From assembly GCF_024166365.1 (NCBI RefSeq), contig NW_026060237.1:3224001-3288000 (forward strand): a stretch of 64,000 nt of DNA. The letters run 5' to 3'. Origin of the DNA: Elephas maximus indicus (Eukaryota; Chordata; Mammalia; Proboscidea; Elephantidae). The position numbers and the translations under genes are program-made. This document shows, piece after piece, positions 13,410 to 25,126 of the stretch (the stretch's first letter is position 1; every line of letters starts with the position of its first letter). The notes under the pieces are model-generated. The model had not been told where the DNA came from. It saw nothing but the letters and a program-made list of their open reading frames with translations, and searched no databases.

Positions 13410-13593
13410 GGAGTCCCTGGGTGGTGCAAACGGTTAAATTCTTGACGAGAGGCAAAAGGTTGGTGATTCAAACCAACCCAGACGTGCCTTGGAAGAAAAA
13501 CCTGGTAATCTGCTGTAAAAGGTCACAGCCATTGAAAACCCTCTGGGGCCCAGTTCTTCATCACGATTTAGATTGATCCAATGGCAACTACCA
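13410..13593 (+). mobile_element. AfroSINE (second subfamily)
   Basis: It begins 'AGGAGTCCCTGGGTGGTGCA' and contains 'AAAACCTGGTAATCTGC', 'AGCCATTGAAAACCC' and a terminal 'GGCAACTACCAACT'. This head differs from the 'CCCTGGTGGCGTAG' type at 12181, so at least two SINE subfamilies are present. Confidence 0.88.
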
Positions 13594-13675
13594 ACTAAAA
13601 GGGCTTCATAAACTGGGTATTACCATTCTCTATTGCTGTCATAACAAGTGACCACCCACTTAGTGGCTTGAACTG

Positions 13676-13885
13676 GAGTCCTTGAGTGGAGCAAATGGTT
13701 AAGCATCCAGCTGCTAACACAAAGGTGGGAAATTCAAGCCTACTCAGAGGTGCCATGAAATAACAGCGTGGTGATCTACTTCTGAAAAACCAGCCATTGA
13801 AAACTGTATGGAGCACAGTTCTACTCTGACACACATGGGGGAGCCATGAGTCAGAATCCACTGGAAAACAACGAGTTTTGATTTT
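13676..13885 (+). mobile_element. AfroSINE with T-rich end
   Basis: The head is 'GAGTCCTTGAGTGGAGCAAA'. The body shows 'CAGCCATTGAAAACTGTATGG' split over short runs and 'TCTACTCTGACACACATGGG'. A run of T residues follows at 13878-13898. It sits in what looks like an older repeat remnant at 13605-13672. Confidence 0.87.
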
Positions 13886-13907
13886 TTTTTTTTTTTTATT
13901 CCTGATG

Positions 13908-14122
13908 GCTATGAAGTCTCTGGATGGTTAAAACAGCTAAGGAAGTCAGATGTTAAACCAAAGTTTGGAGATTCGAGTCCACCCAGAGGAACCTAGAAAA
14001 AAGGACCGGTAATCTACTTCTGAAAAATCAGCCCCTGAAAACCCTACAGAGCCCAGTTCTATTCTGACACACGTGGGGTCACCATGAATCAGGCTCGACT
14101 CCAGGGCATCTGGTTTGTTTTT
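13908..14122 (+). mobile_element. AfroSINE, diverged
   Basis: Landmarks are 'GATTCGAGTCCACCCAGAGG', 'GGTAATCTACTTCTG', 'AGTTCTATTCTGACACACG' and 'GGCTCGACTCCAGGGCATCT'. It is the third SINE in an array of adjacent + strand insertions at 13.4-14.1 kb. Confidence 0.87.
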
Positions 14123-14134
14123 TGTTTTTAGAGG

Positions 14135-14650
14135 TTACCTTAGTTATCTAGTGCTGCTATAAGAGAAATACTACAAGAAGATGGCTTTAATGAAGAGAAG
14201 TTTATTCTCTCACAGTCTAGTACAGTATAAGTTTAAATTCAGGACATCAGCTCCAGGGGAAGGTTTTTTTTCACTCTGTAGGCTCTGGGGGAAGGTCCTT
14301 CTCATCAATCTTCTCTTGGTCTAGGAGCTTCTCATCAGAGGAACCCCAGGTCCAGAGGACGCACTCTGCTCCCAGCTCTGCTTTCTTCCTGGTATGAGGT
14401 CCTCCTGACTCTCTGCTCACTTCTCTCTTTTAGATCTCAAAGGACATTGACTCAAGACACAACCTCATCTTGTAGATTGAGTCCAGCTTCATTATCGTAA
14501 CTGCCTCTAATCCTGCCTCATTAATATCATAGAGGTAGAATTTACACCACATGGGAGAATCACATCAGATGACAAAATGGTGGACAATCACATAATACAG
14601 GGAACGATGGCCTAGCCAAGTTGACACATATTTTGGGGGAGCACCACAAT
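14135..14650 (-). repeat. LTR-like repeat (MaLR-like), antisense
   Basis: Read on the minus strand the segment ends with 'GTGAGAGAATAAACTTCTC', then 'AAAGCCATCTTCTTGTAG' and a 'AGCAGCACTAGATAACTAAG' end. This layout resembles mammalian MaLR LTRs. A related end is present on the + strand at 44.7-44.92 kb. No internal retroviral genes are visible. The family name is a judgement by eye. Confidence 0.55.
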
Positions 14651-14652
14651 CA

Positions 14653-14800
14653 ACACCCATAGAAGCAGCAGTCCAGAAATCAAAAGATCAAATGACGCAT
14701 TGCATTGGGCAAATCTGGTGCAAAAGATCTTTTTAAAGTGTTAAAAAGCAAAGATGTCACTTTGAGCTCTAAGGTGAGCCTGACCCAAGCCATGATATTT
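14653..14800 (+). mobile_element. RTE-clade LINE fragment, sense
   Basis: The + strand encodes the post-RT region of the RTE (CCATAGAAGCAGCAGTCCAG, then the segment for DLFKVLKSKDVTL). It matches the minus-strand frame at 48223-48591. The fragment abuts the decayed ZMYM-like sequence. Confidence 0.8.
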
Positions 14801-16560
14801 CAATATATTTTCCTACATAATCATCGTAAATACATACTCCAGTGTTTACATTTTGTTGACAATGTTTTCACCTTCTCTTTTGGAATTACCTTTTTTTGTA
14901 TCTGGTCTTCAGCAATACTTTCTAAGGCATATGGAGTCTTAGAGTAGGATTTCAGAATTACGCTTGTTGCTACAAAGTGTGCGTTTCAGTATATATTAGA
15001 AAGATGTTTTAATCCTCAGTCATTGCCTAAATATGTTTTAAAAACTGCCCACTGGTGAGTAAAGGAGGCAAAAATGTGCATAGTAACGGAACGATAGAAA
15101 AAACTGAACTGTTTCTGGACAACATTCTACTGAGCTATGTCCTACAAGATTAAGCAAATGAATAGCATGTAGCATGAAAAGGCATACTCATTACGTTCTA
15201 AAACTTTCTGTTGCATGTCTTCATAACACCCTGACATAATGGCAGCATTGTCATAGGACTGGCCTCTGCACTTAGAACAACTGATTGTGTAAACTTTGCA
15301 CACATAGTGAAGTATTTGATTTACAACTCCTTCGCTGGTATGAATTTCTAAGCTAGTAACTGTGACAAATCCCTCAACAGGGTTTTCCATCTGTTGTAGA
15401 TCTGTATCTTAAAACAATACTTAGCTGCTCTATATGAGAAAGATCATGAGTGGAATCTACAGATAAACTGAAAGATTAAGCTACACTTACTTTGCTGAAA
15501 ATAATTGATCAAACTTTATCACTTTTTACGTTTATTAATTTCTCACACATTTTTGTAGACATACGATGGGTTGCTTTACTATGTTATCATATTTTGAGAT
15601 GTCACCTGCTAAAAGTGGATCAAACTGAGCAACGAGTTCCAGTACACCCCCAAAATTTCCATTTTGCAGGAACTCAAACACTTCATTTCTTCTTCAAAAA
15701 GGTAGTCCATATTCAGCGATTGTTAGAATGACAGCAATAATGCAGTGCAAAATGTTTCCAATATTGACAGTCTTCATTAATTTGTGTTTCTAGTTCATGA
15801 GTTAAGCCAAAACCACGTCTTCAGTTTAAATATGATAACATACAACCTCTGTGAATTGAACTGTTTTCATGTTTTTTGATCATATTTCAGTTGTGCTAGT
15901 TCCTAAATCCACCCTTAGCAAACCAAGAATTAAATGATTTAGGACTGAATAGTTGTCAATCAAAACAATATGCAGAGCCCAGTGGTGGAGAAAACGGTAG
16001 CCGCTCCCTCTCATAATTTCCACCACTAACTTTGCACCATAGAAACATCTTCTGGCTACAGGATTTTGTTTGTTTACCATCCAGAATATTTTGACATGAA
16101 TTTTCAAATGGTCCACTGTGATGCTGACAATCCCTGGGCCTTCTTTCGATTCGATAATTTACATCACTAGAAGAAAAATTATTCCCCAAAGTAGAATCCG
16201 CGTTTCTGTTATTTACGAGGTCTGCAGGTGCAACAATTTCAGATGCTAAGATTGTTTCACTTTCTACACCATTATTAATTTTTTACTACCTCAGGGAATG
16301 GACACAGAGTTTGGAACAAATTCTGTTATGTTTGTATTGCTACTCTAAAGTCAGAACTATTGGTGCGAGTACAATGATCTCCACCCACTAAACTCGAGTG
16401 TTTGAGGGAAGAAGTCTCTTCTCATTCATTACGTTTTAAAAAGGAAGTTAATTCCGGTATTCTCTTCAGGGATTCACAAATCCTTTTTATCTTCTGCAGG
16501 TTTTCATTATTTGCACTCCAGTTAGTTGTTGTCATTTCATTTTACATGGTATATCCACGT
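14801..16560 (-). pseudogene. Decayed ZMYM1-like / hAT-transposase-derived gene
   Basis: On the minus strand several frames read in order like the TTF-zinc-finger plus DUF4371/hAT proteins of the ZMYM1 group. An N-terminal piece near 16.5 kb (ESLKRIPELTSFLKRN) is followed at about 16190-15880 by a TTF-type region (ERLPFSPPLGSAYCFD). At 15.7-15.6 kb there is NFGGVLELVAQFDPLL-like sequence. Then come 'STHDLSH', 'VLRYRSTTDGK' and the hallmark CRGQSYDNAAIMSG (open frame 15390-15142). Below 15140 come matches to the region after the 'HSLNL' block. Many stops and frameshifts make it a fossil. It could be a retrocopy, a degenerate domesticated gene or an old hAT transposon; the C-terminal hAT dimerisation part is not seen. 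Confidence 0.75.
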
Positions 16561-16592
16561 TATGGCAGTGTTTTTCAATTTGGTTCTACCAC

Positions 16593-16828
16593 TGTTGTTG
16601 TTAGGTGCTGTCGAGTAGGCTCTGACTCATAGGGACCCAAGTAAAACAGAAGGAAACACTTCCCAGGCCTGTGCCATCCTCACAATCATTGTACGCTTCA
16701 GCCCTTTGTTGTAGCCACTGTGTCAATCCATCTTATTGAGGGGCTTCCTCTTTTTTGCTGACCCTCTACTTTATCAAGCAAGGTATGCTTCTCCAGGGAC
16801 TGATACCTCCTGATAACATGGCCATAGC
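16593..16828 (-). mobile_element. RTE-clade LINE fragment, antisense
   Basis: It carries 'TTGTTGTTAGGTGCTGTCGA', 'GTGCCATCCTCACAATCATT' and 'CTCCAGGGACTGATACCTCC', the same order as the 3' end of the RTE at 47.9-48.13 kb. It is a 5'-truncated short copy. Confidence 0.87.
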
Positions 16829-17749
16829 CAATACATTTAAATAATTGAAAATAAATTAATTTATGAAACCAGTAAAATTTATAAAATAAAATTTGGATGC
16901 TAACACAAAAATCTGGTTGAAAATTACTAAGTAAAAAAGAAATTTGATTTGGACCGTGTAATTTGTTCTTCAGGTCTGAGATAGTCAAAAGGAATAGCAC
17001 TTACAAGGTAGTGAGAAATAATTTCATTAGTTTGTCCTATGACGTTTGACGGCAGGCCTTTCGTAGAACGCCATGGGTGTTTTTCGTCTTGAAATACTTT
17101 AAAAACTTGTGCGCTCTCTTTCCACTCTTTGATGCCATGTCTTCAAAGTTAATTGGACTATTGCCTATATCCCTCAGTGACAAGAGCAATCACAAAAAGC
17201 GTGACACAAATACAAGAGTATGCTCAATCTTAAGACATGTTTTGGCTCGCTTTGCACAGGACTAGTTGAGCCACGTCATGAGTCACGGTGAATGTGAAGC
17301 TATTTATACCTGACTGATCCGAAATGAAAAGGAAAATATAATTATTATCTTATGTAAAATTTATAAAATGTGTATTTTATTTCCTTGCAAAATTCTTCAA
17401 CACCCATAATGGATACAGCAATAGCAGCATCTCTCAACTGGCAAGGTTGTTTTGCAAAGTCATAACGATATCAGTTTCTTAAAAGAGTCAGTATGAGGAA
17501 AATGGAAAATAAAATAAATTTATATACTTTTTATTATCTAAATGTTCATTTATTTCCTCGAGAAATCTCCATATTCCTTAAAGAAATATGAAAATATTCT
17601 GTTAAAATATAAATGGAAAGTTCTGATAACTGCCCTTTGTTGCTTTCTTGGAAGACAAATTTAGAAACACACTCATTGTTGCAAAACAGTAACATATTTT
17701 GTACGGTAAATAAAATAATGAATTTTGTGTCCTCTTAATGGGCCTAATA
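16829..17749. other. AT-rich unassigned sequence
   Basis: The sequence is AT-rich and I see no gene I can support. A minus-strand stretch near 17.2-17.05 kb has a short open region without recognised similarity. It might be the leader of the decayed ZMYM-like gene, but I cannot show it. Confidence 0.4.
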
Positions 17750-17904
17750 GAGCCCTGGTGGCACAGTGGTTAACAGCTCAGCTGATAACGTAAAGGCCAG
17801 CACTTCAAATCCACCAGCTGCTCCTTGGAAACCCCACAGGGCAGTTCCACTCTCTCCTGTAGGGTTGGTATGAATTGGGATCAACTCAAAGGTATCACTT
17901 TTTG
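17750..17904 (+). mobile_element. AfroSINE
   Basis: It starts 'GAGCCCTGGTGGCACAGTGG' and continues through 'CAAATCCACCAGCTGCTCC', 'GGAAACCCCACAGGGCAG' and a tail with 'GGGATCAACTCAAAGG'. Confidence 0.9.
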
Positions 17905-18129
17905 GAATGGGCCTAATACCATGGTTATTAGCATATATAGAGTAATATAAAACCTGTGTCATGTGCAACAGACAATAAAAAATGAAACTCGGAGGGGGGC
18001 CAAGATGGCTGACTAGGTAGACGCTACCTCGGATCCCTCTTGCAACAAAGACTCGGAAAACAAGTGAACTGATCACATACATGACAATCTACTAACCCTG
18101 ACCAATAAACACAGATTTAAAGAGTTGAC

Positions 18130-18720
18130 CTGAGTGACAGAGATGGAGCATGAACAACTACGGGGAAGCAGAGACTGTTTTCGGATTCTGAAGCCAGCGT
18201 CCCAGTCAGGTAACCTTGGCGCCGGGCTTAGGACTGGGCAGAGGGGAGCTGAGCACCACATCCTGAGATGGTGCAAACACAGGGCACAGTCCTACCCCCC
18301 TGAACTGACCTCGGGAGGGTGCCCAGCTGGTCAGCGGAGGCGGCGCTGCAGCCGCTGGTGGGAGGAGTAGTCGCAGGGAGGCAGCAACTGGTTTTGGAGC
18401 TGGGAGTGCAGCGTCCCAGCAGTGGAACCTTGGCGCAGGCCTTTGGACTGGGTGCAGGGGAGCTGAGCACCACATCCTGTGATGGCGCAAACAAGGGCGC
18501 AGCCCTACCCCCCCTGAACTGACCCTGGGAGGGGGCCCAGCTGCTCAGCGCAGGGGGCGTGGTGGTGGCTGGCGGGAGGAGAAGTCGCGGGGAGGCAGCG
18601 ACTGGTTTTGGAGCCGGGAGTGCAGCATCCCAGCCGGGGAACCTTGACGCTGGGCATTGGACTGTCAGTGGAGGAACTGCCCGTGGCTTCTCCGGGCCTG
18701 ACCCTCGGGGGCAATCTCTA
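18130..18720 (+). repeat. 214-bp tandem monomers in L1 5' UTR
   Basis: The anchor ACCTTG(G/A)CGC occurs at 18213, 18427 and 18641, exactly 214 bp apart each time. Each unit also carries 'GGAGCTGAGCACCACATCCTG', a GAACTGACC(C/T) block and 'CAACTGGTTTTGGAGC'. A partial unit precedes the first anchor and another follows the last. The array is CpG-rich and lies at the position of the L1 promoter, as in the monomeric 5' UTRs known from mouse L1. Promoter function is inferred. Confidence 0.88.
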
Positions 18721-19744
18721 CCCAGCCAGCAGACATAGGCGACACGCCCCTCGGGAATCTCAGATAAAATAGTCATCCCAAGGAAGATAAGTAACTTTGT
18801 CTATATTCCAGGGTGCTGCTCTCTCCTGTTTTTCTGAACGCTCCCCTCCCCTTCCCAGGTGGCTTCATTAACATTGGAATTTCCTGAACCAGAGAGAGAA
18901 CTGCTCCGTGCTTTTTCTCCCCCCCCCTTTTTTTTTGGTTTTGTCCTAACCCATTCTTCCCGAGTGAGAGAAGCAACCGCAAAACACCCAGGGACCAAAA
19001 ATCCTTCCCTATTGGACTAAAAACACAGAACCAGCTCCAGCCAAGCATACGTGAGCCACAGTCTAGGGCTTTCATCCCTACAGGGAACTTGGTGGCTATT
19101 ATAATGCAAAGGCATTTCTGATAGGGATCTGACTGCATTTTTTTTTTAGCGGATTTACTGGAAAGACAATTTTCCCAGGTCTGATATCTCTGCTTATTCA
19201 ACAGAGCCCTCACTGACCCACAATGGGGAACTGAGGGCTGAAGCTCCCCCCAGACAACCGAGCCTCCTGCCTTAGGGGTGTAAGGAAGGTGACGCCTATC
19301 AATCTATAGAGGTACTTGCATTGGGGGCCTAAGGTAGAGCTGCAGAGCCCACCCACCAAGGTGCATTAGGATTAGAGACACACCTACCCCACTGACACTT
19401 GGGGGAAGCCTGTTAGCATCCTGCCCCCAATGCAGTGTGAATCCCAGCTGCTACTAGAATCTGGTGCACACAACTATCACCACTACTTCTCACGGTGGAT
19501 AGGTGATAGGGTTCATCAAACACTTGATGACCCAAAATCAGATTCTACTCAAGAATAGTGAATGGACTCAGGCATATATATCTGGTAACAGCCCAAACCA
19601 GCTGCTCATAGGACATAAGTAAGTCAAGGGCTACAATGATCAAGACAGCACAGTCTAGTAGCCCATCCACGTATATTGAAAGAAAACAAAACAAGATAAG
19701 ACTCAGTGAGCAAATATAGAATAAATCACTACAATATCTTATAG

Positions 19745-20774
19745 ATGGCTCAGAGACAGCAGTCGATATCAAACCACATAAAGAAGCAGACCATGACTGC
19801 TTCTACAACCCCCCAAACAAAAGAATCAAAATCTTTCCCAAGTGAAGACACAATTCTGGAATTATCAGATACAGAATATAAAAAACTAATTTACAGAATG
19901 CTTCAAGACATCAGGGACGACCTCAGAAATGAAATAAGGCGATCTGCAGAAAAAGCCAAGGAACACACTGATAAAACAGTTGAAGAACTCAAAAAGATCA
20001 TTCAAGAACATAGTGGAAAAATTAATAAGTTGCAAGAATCCATAGAGAGACAGCATTCAGAAATCCAAAAGATTAACAATAAAATTACAGAATTAGACAA
20101 TGCAATAGGAAGTCAGAGGAGCAGAATCGAGCAATTAGAATCCAGACTGGGAAATCTGGAGGACCAGGGAATTAACACTTATATAGATGGAAAAAAATCA
20201 GATGAAAGAATTTTTAAAAATGAAGAAATCCTAAGAATCATGTGGGACTCTATCAAGAAGGATAACTTGCATGTGATTGGAGTCCCAGAACAGGGAGGAG
20301 ATGACGGAAAACACAGAGAGAATAGTTGAAGATCTGCTGACAGAAAACTTCCCTGACATCATGAAAGACGAAAGGATATCTATCCAAGATGCTCATCGAA
20401 CCCCATTCAAGATTGATCCAAAAAGAAAAACACTAAGACATATTATCATCAAACTTGCCAAAACCAAAGATAAAGAGAAAATTTTAAAAGAAATCAGGGA
20501 TAAAAGAAAAGTCTCCTACAAGAGAGAATCAATAAGAATAAGTTCAGACTACTCAGCAGAAACCATGCAGGCAAGAAGGCAATGGAATGACATATACAGA
20601 GCACTGAAGGAGAAAAACTGCCAACCAAGGATCATATATCCAGCAAAACTCTCTCTGAAATATGAAGGCAAAACTAAGATATTTATAGAGAAACAGAAGC
20701 TTAGAGAATTTGCAAAAACCAAACCAAAGCTACAAGAAATACTAAAGGAAGTTGTTTGGTCAGAAAACCAATAA
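19745..20774 (+). pseudogene. L1 ORF1 (RNA-binding coiled-coil protein), one frameshift
   Basis: ORF1p is the trimeric nucleic-acid chaperone of the L1 ribonucleoprotein. The first frame (19745-20329, 194 codons from ATG) contains a long coiled coil rich in heptad Leu/Ile/Gln/Glu at residues 60-150. A short block (LRIMWDSIKKDNLHVIGVPEQ) follows that begins the RRM domain. The frame then shifts near 20296 into the frame at 20277-20774, which carries the RRM and C-terminal domain (RISIQDAHRTPFKID, ARRQWNDIYRALKEK, RIIYPAKLSLKYEG). Total length of about 340 residues is normal for the family. The shift is the only break I see. Confidence 0.9.
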
Positions 20775-21224
20775 TATCAGATACCAGCACAACACAAGGT
20801 CACACAACAGAACATCCTGATATCAATTCAAATAGGGAAATCACAAAAACAAATTAAGATTAATTTAAAAAAAAACACTCAAAACGGAATCATTGAAGTC
20901 GATACGTAAAAGATCACAATAATCAAAAAGAGGGACTAAAACAGGTGGCATAGAACTGCCATTAGGAGAGGGATACAAGGTGATATAGCACAATACAAGT
21001 TAGGTTTTTACTTAGAAAAATAAGGGTAAATATTAAGGTAACCACAAAGAGGTATAACAACTCCATAACTCAAAATAAAAACCAAGAAAAACGTAACGAC
21101 TCAGCAAACATAAAGTCAAATACTATGAAAATGAGGGACACACAATTTACAAAAAAAAAATCTCAGCACAAAAAAGTAGGTGGAAAAAAGAAATTGTCAA
21201 CAACGCACATAAAAAGGCATCAAA

Positions 21225-24200
21225 ATGACAACACTAAACACATACTTGTCTATAATCACGCTGAATGTAAATGGACTAAATGCACCAGTGAAGAGACAGA
21301 GAGTCTCAGACTGGATAAAGAAACACGATCCGTCTATATGCTGCCTACAAGAGACACACCTTAGACTTAGAGCCACAAACAAACTAAAACTCAAAGGATG
21401 GAAAAAAAATACATCAAGCAAACAATAAGCAAAAAAGAGCAGGAGTTGCAAATATTAATTTCTGACAAAATAGACTTTAAACTTAAATCCACCACAAAGG
21501 ATAAAGAAGGACACTACATAATGATAAAAGGGACAATTGACCAGGAAGATATAACCATATTAAATATTTATGCACTCAATGACAGGGCTACAGGATACAT
21601 AAATTAAATTTTAACACAACTGAAAAGTGAGAACACACCTCCGCAATTATAGTAGGAAACTTCAACACATCACTTTCGGAGAAGGACAGGACATCCAGAA
21701 AGAAGCTCAATAGAGACACGCAAGACCTAACTGCTACAATCAACCAACTTGACCTCATTGACTTATACAGAACTCTCCACCCCACTACTGCAAAGTATAC
21801 TTTTTTTTCCTAGGACACATGGAACATTCTCTAGAATAGACCACATATTAGGTCATAAAACAAACCTTTGCAGAATCCAAAGCATCGAAATATTACAAAG
21901 CATCTTCTCAGACCACAAGGCCATAAAAGTGGAAATCAATAACAGAAAAACTAGGGAAAAGAAATCAAATACTTGGAAACTGAACAATACCCTCCTGAGA
22001 AAAGACTGGGTTATAGAAGACATTAAGGAGGGAATAAGGAAACTCATAGAATGAAACAAGAATGAAAATACTTGCTATCAAAACCTCTGGGACACAGCAA
22101 AAGAAGTGCTCAGAGGCCAATTGATATCCATAAATGCACGCATACAAAAAGAAGAAAGAGCCAAAATCAGAGAACAGTCCCTACAACTTGAACAAATAGA
22201 AAGTGAGCAACAAAAGAATCCATCAGGCACCAGAAGAAAACAAATAATAAAAATTAGAGCTGAATTAAATGAATTAGAGAACAGAAAAACAATTGAAATA
22301 ATTAACAAAGCCAAAAGGTGGTTCTTCGAAAAAAGTAACATAGATAAACCGTTGGCCAGACTGACTAAGGAAATACAGGAAAGGAAACAAATAACTCGAA
22401 TAAGAACGGAGAAGGGCCACATCACAACAGCCCCAATTGAAATTAAAAGAATCATATCAGATTATTATGAAAAATTGTACTCTAACAAATTTGCAAACCT
22501 AGTAGAAATGGATGAATTCCTGGAAAAACACTACCTACCTAAACTAACACGATCAGAAGTAGGACAACTAAATAGCCCCATAACAAAAAAAAAGAGATTG
22601 AAACGGTAATCAAAAAACTCCCAACAAAATAAAGCCCTGGCCCGGATGGCCTTAGTGCAGAGTTCTACCAAACTTTCAGAGAAGAGTTAACACCACTACT
22701 ACTAAAGGTATTTCAAAGCATAGAAAATGATGGAATACTACCTAACTCATTCTATGAATCTACCATTTCCCTGATACCAAAACTAGGTAAAGACATCACA
22801 ACAAAAGAAAATTACAGACCTATATCCCTCATGAACATAGATGCAAAAATCCTCAACAAAATTCTAGCCGATAGAATTCAACAACATATCAAAAAATTAA
22901 TCCACCATGACCAAGTGGGATTTATACGAGGTATGCAAGGCTGGTTTAATATTAGAAAAACCATTAATGTAATCCACCATATAAATAAAACAAAAGACAA
23001 AAACCACATGATCTTATCAATTGACGCAGAAAAGGCATTTGACAAAGTCCAACACCCATTTATGATAAAAACTCTCAGCAAAATAGGAATTGAAGGAAAA
23101 TTCCTCAACATAATAAAGGGCATCTATACAAAGCCAACAGCCAACATCACTCTAAATGGAGACAGCCTGAAAGCATTTCCCTTGAGAATGGGAACCAGAC
23201 AAGGATGCCCTTTATCACCGCTCTTATTCAACATTGTGCTAGACGTCGTAGCCAGAGCAATTCCGCTAGACAAAGAAATAAAGGGCATCCGGATTGGCAA
23301 GGAGGAAGTAAAATTATCTCTATTTGCAGATGACATGATCTTATACACAGAAAACCCTAAGAATTCCTCCAGAAAACTACTGAAACTAATAGAAGAGTTT
23401 GGCAGAGTCTCAGGTTATAAGATAAACATACAAAAATCACTTGAATTCCTCTACATCAACAAAAAGAGCATTGAAGAGGAAATGACCAAATCAATACCAT
23501 TCATAGTAGCCCCCAAGAAGATAAAATACTTAGGGATAAATCTTACCAAAGATGTAAAAGACCTATATAAAGAAAACTACAAAGTACTACTACAAGAAAC
23601 TAAAAAGGACCTAGTTAAGTGGAAAAACATACCTTGCTCATGGATAGGAAGACTTAGCACAGTAAAAATGTCTGATCTATCAAAAGCCATCTATACATAC
23701 AATGCACTTCTGATCTAAATTCCAATGTCATTTCTCAATGTGATGGAGAAACAAATCACCAACTTCATATGGAAGGGAATGAAGCCTCGGATAAGCAAAG
23801 CATTACTGAAAATGAAGAAGAAAGTCGGAGGCCTCACTCTACCTGATTTGAGGACCTATTATACTGCCACAGTAGTCAAAACAGCCTGGTACTGGTACTG
23901 GTACAACAACAGGCACATAGACAAATGGAACAGAACTGAGAACCCAGATATAAATCCATCCACATATGAGCAGCTGATATTTGACAAAGGCCCAGTGTCA
24001 GTTAATTGGGGAAAAGATAGTCTTTTTAACAAATGGTGCTGACATAAATGGATATCCATTTGCAAAAAAATGAAACAGGACCCATACCTCACACCATGCA
24101 CAAAAACTAACTCCAAGTGGATCAAAGACCTAAACATAAAGACTAAAACAATAAAGATCATGGAAGAAAAAATAGGGACAACCTTAGGAGCCCTAATACA

Positions 24201-25030
24201 AGGCATAAACAGAGTACAAAACATCACCAAAAATGATAAAGAGAAACCAGATAACTGGGAGCTCCTAAAAATCAAACACCTATGCTCATCTAAAGACTTC
24301 ACCAAAAGAGTAAAAAGACCAACTACAGACTGGGGAAGAATTTTCAGCTATGACACATCCAACCAGCACCTGATCTCTAAAATCTACATGATTCTGTCAA
24401 AACTCAACCACAAACAAACAACCCAATCAAGAAGTGGGCAAAGGATATGAACACGCACTTCACTGAAGAAGATATTCAGGCAGCTAACAGATACATGAGA
24501 AAATGATCTCGATCATTAGCCATTAGAGAAATGCAAATTAAAACTACGATGAGATTCCATCTCACTCCAACAAGGCTGGCATTCATCCAAAAAAACACAA
24601 AATAATAAATGTTGGAAAGGCTGCGGAGAGATTGGAACTCTTTTACACTGCTGGTGGGAATATAAAATGGTACAACCACTTTGGAAATCTATCTGGCATT
24701 ATCTTAAACAGTTAGAAATAGAACTACCATACAACCCAGAAATCCCACTCCTCAGAATATACCCTAGAGAAATAAGAGCCTTCACACAAACAGATATATG
24801 CACACCCATGTTTATTGCAGCTCTGTTTACAACAGCAAAAAGCTGGAAGCAACCAAGGTGTCCATCAACGGATGAATGGTTAAATAAATTGTGGTATATT
24901 CACACAATGGAATACTACGCATCGATAAAGGACAGTGACGAATCTGTGAAACATTTCATAACATGGAGGAACCTGGAAGGCATTATGCTGAGTGAAATTA
25001 GTCACAGGCAAAAGACAAAAATTGTAAAAG
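21225..25030 (+). pseudogene. L1 ORF2 (endonuclease-reverse transcriptase), broken
   Basis: The endonuclease start at 21225 has TLNVNGLNAP and the catalytic-Glu block CCLQETH. An A-run frameshift near 21405-21412 breaks it, and the next frame is 21398-21607. More endonuclease and linker frames lie at 21749-22054 and 22106-22609. A TAA lies near 22629. The RT core is open over 22831-23718 (295 codons) with [36 protein letters not shown] and an intact FADD box at 23323-23334. Connection and C-terminal frames at 23725-24042, 24070-24450 and 24667-25068 follow. The cysteine motif (CWKGC...HCWWEY) has lost its last Cys. Confidence 0.9.
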
Positions 25031-25095
25031 AACACTATTATAGGATATTGAGAAATAGTATAAACTGAGAAAAACAAGTACTTTTGTGGTTACGA

Positions 25096-25126
25096 GGGGG
25101 GGAGGGAGGGAGGGTGGGAGACGGTT
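25096..25126 (+). other. G-quadruplex-type tract in L1 3' UTR
   Basis: The run has at least four G3+ blocks separated by single A or T residues. Equivalent G-rich tracts occur at the same place in the other L1s (about 679-705, 6943-6970, 10132-10150, 27121-27147, 43741-43766, 51775-51800). G-rich 3' UTR tracts are a known L1 property. Confidence 0.75.

Noticed and set aside
14135..14650. A full endogenous retrovirus
   Set aside because: Only an LTR-like piece is present here and at 44.7 kb. There is no gag, pol or env reading frame beside either.
18228..18776. Minus-strand open frame of 182 codons rich in Pro, Ala and Ser
   Set aside because: It lies on the opposite strand of the GC-rich monomer array in the L1 5' UTR. 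Its repeats follow the 214-bp DNA repeat, so it is a shadow of composition, not a gene.
22831..23718. The complete L1 as a currently active source element
   Set aside because: The RT core is open with an intact FADD box, but the endonuclease is frameshifted near 21.4 kb, ORF2 has stops before and after the RT core, and ORF1 has a frameshift.
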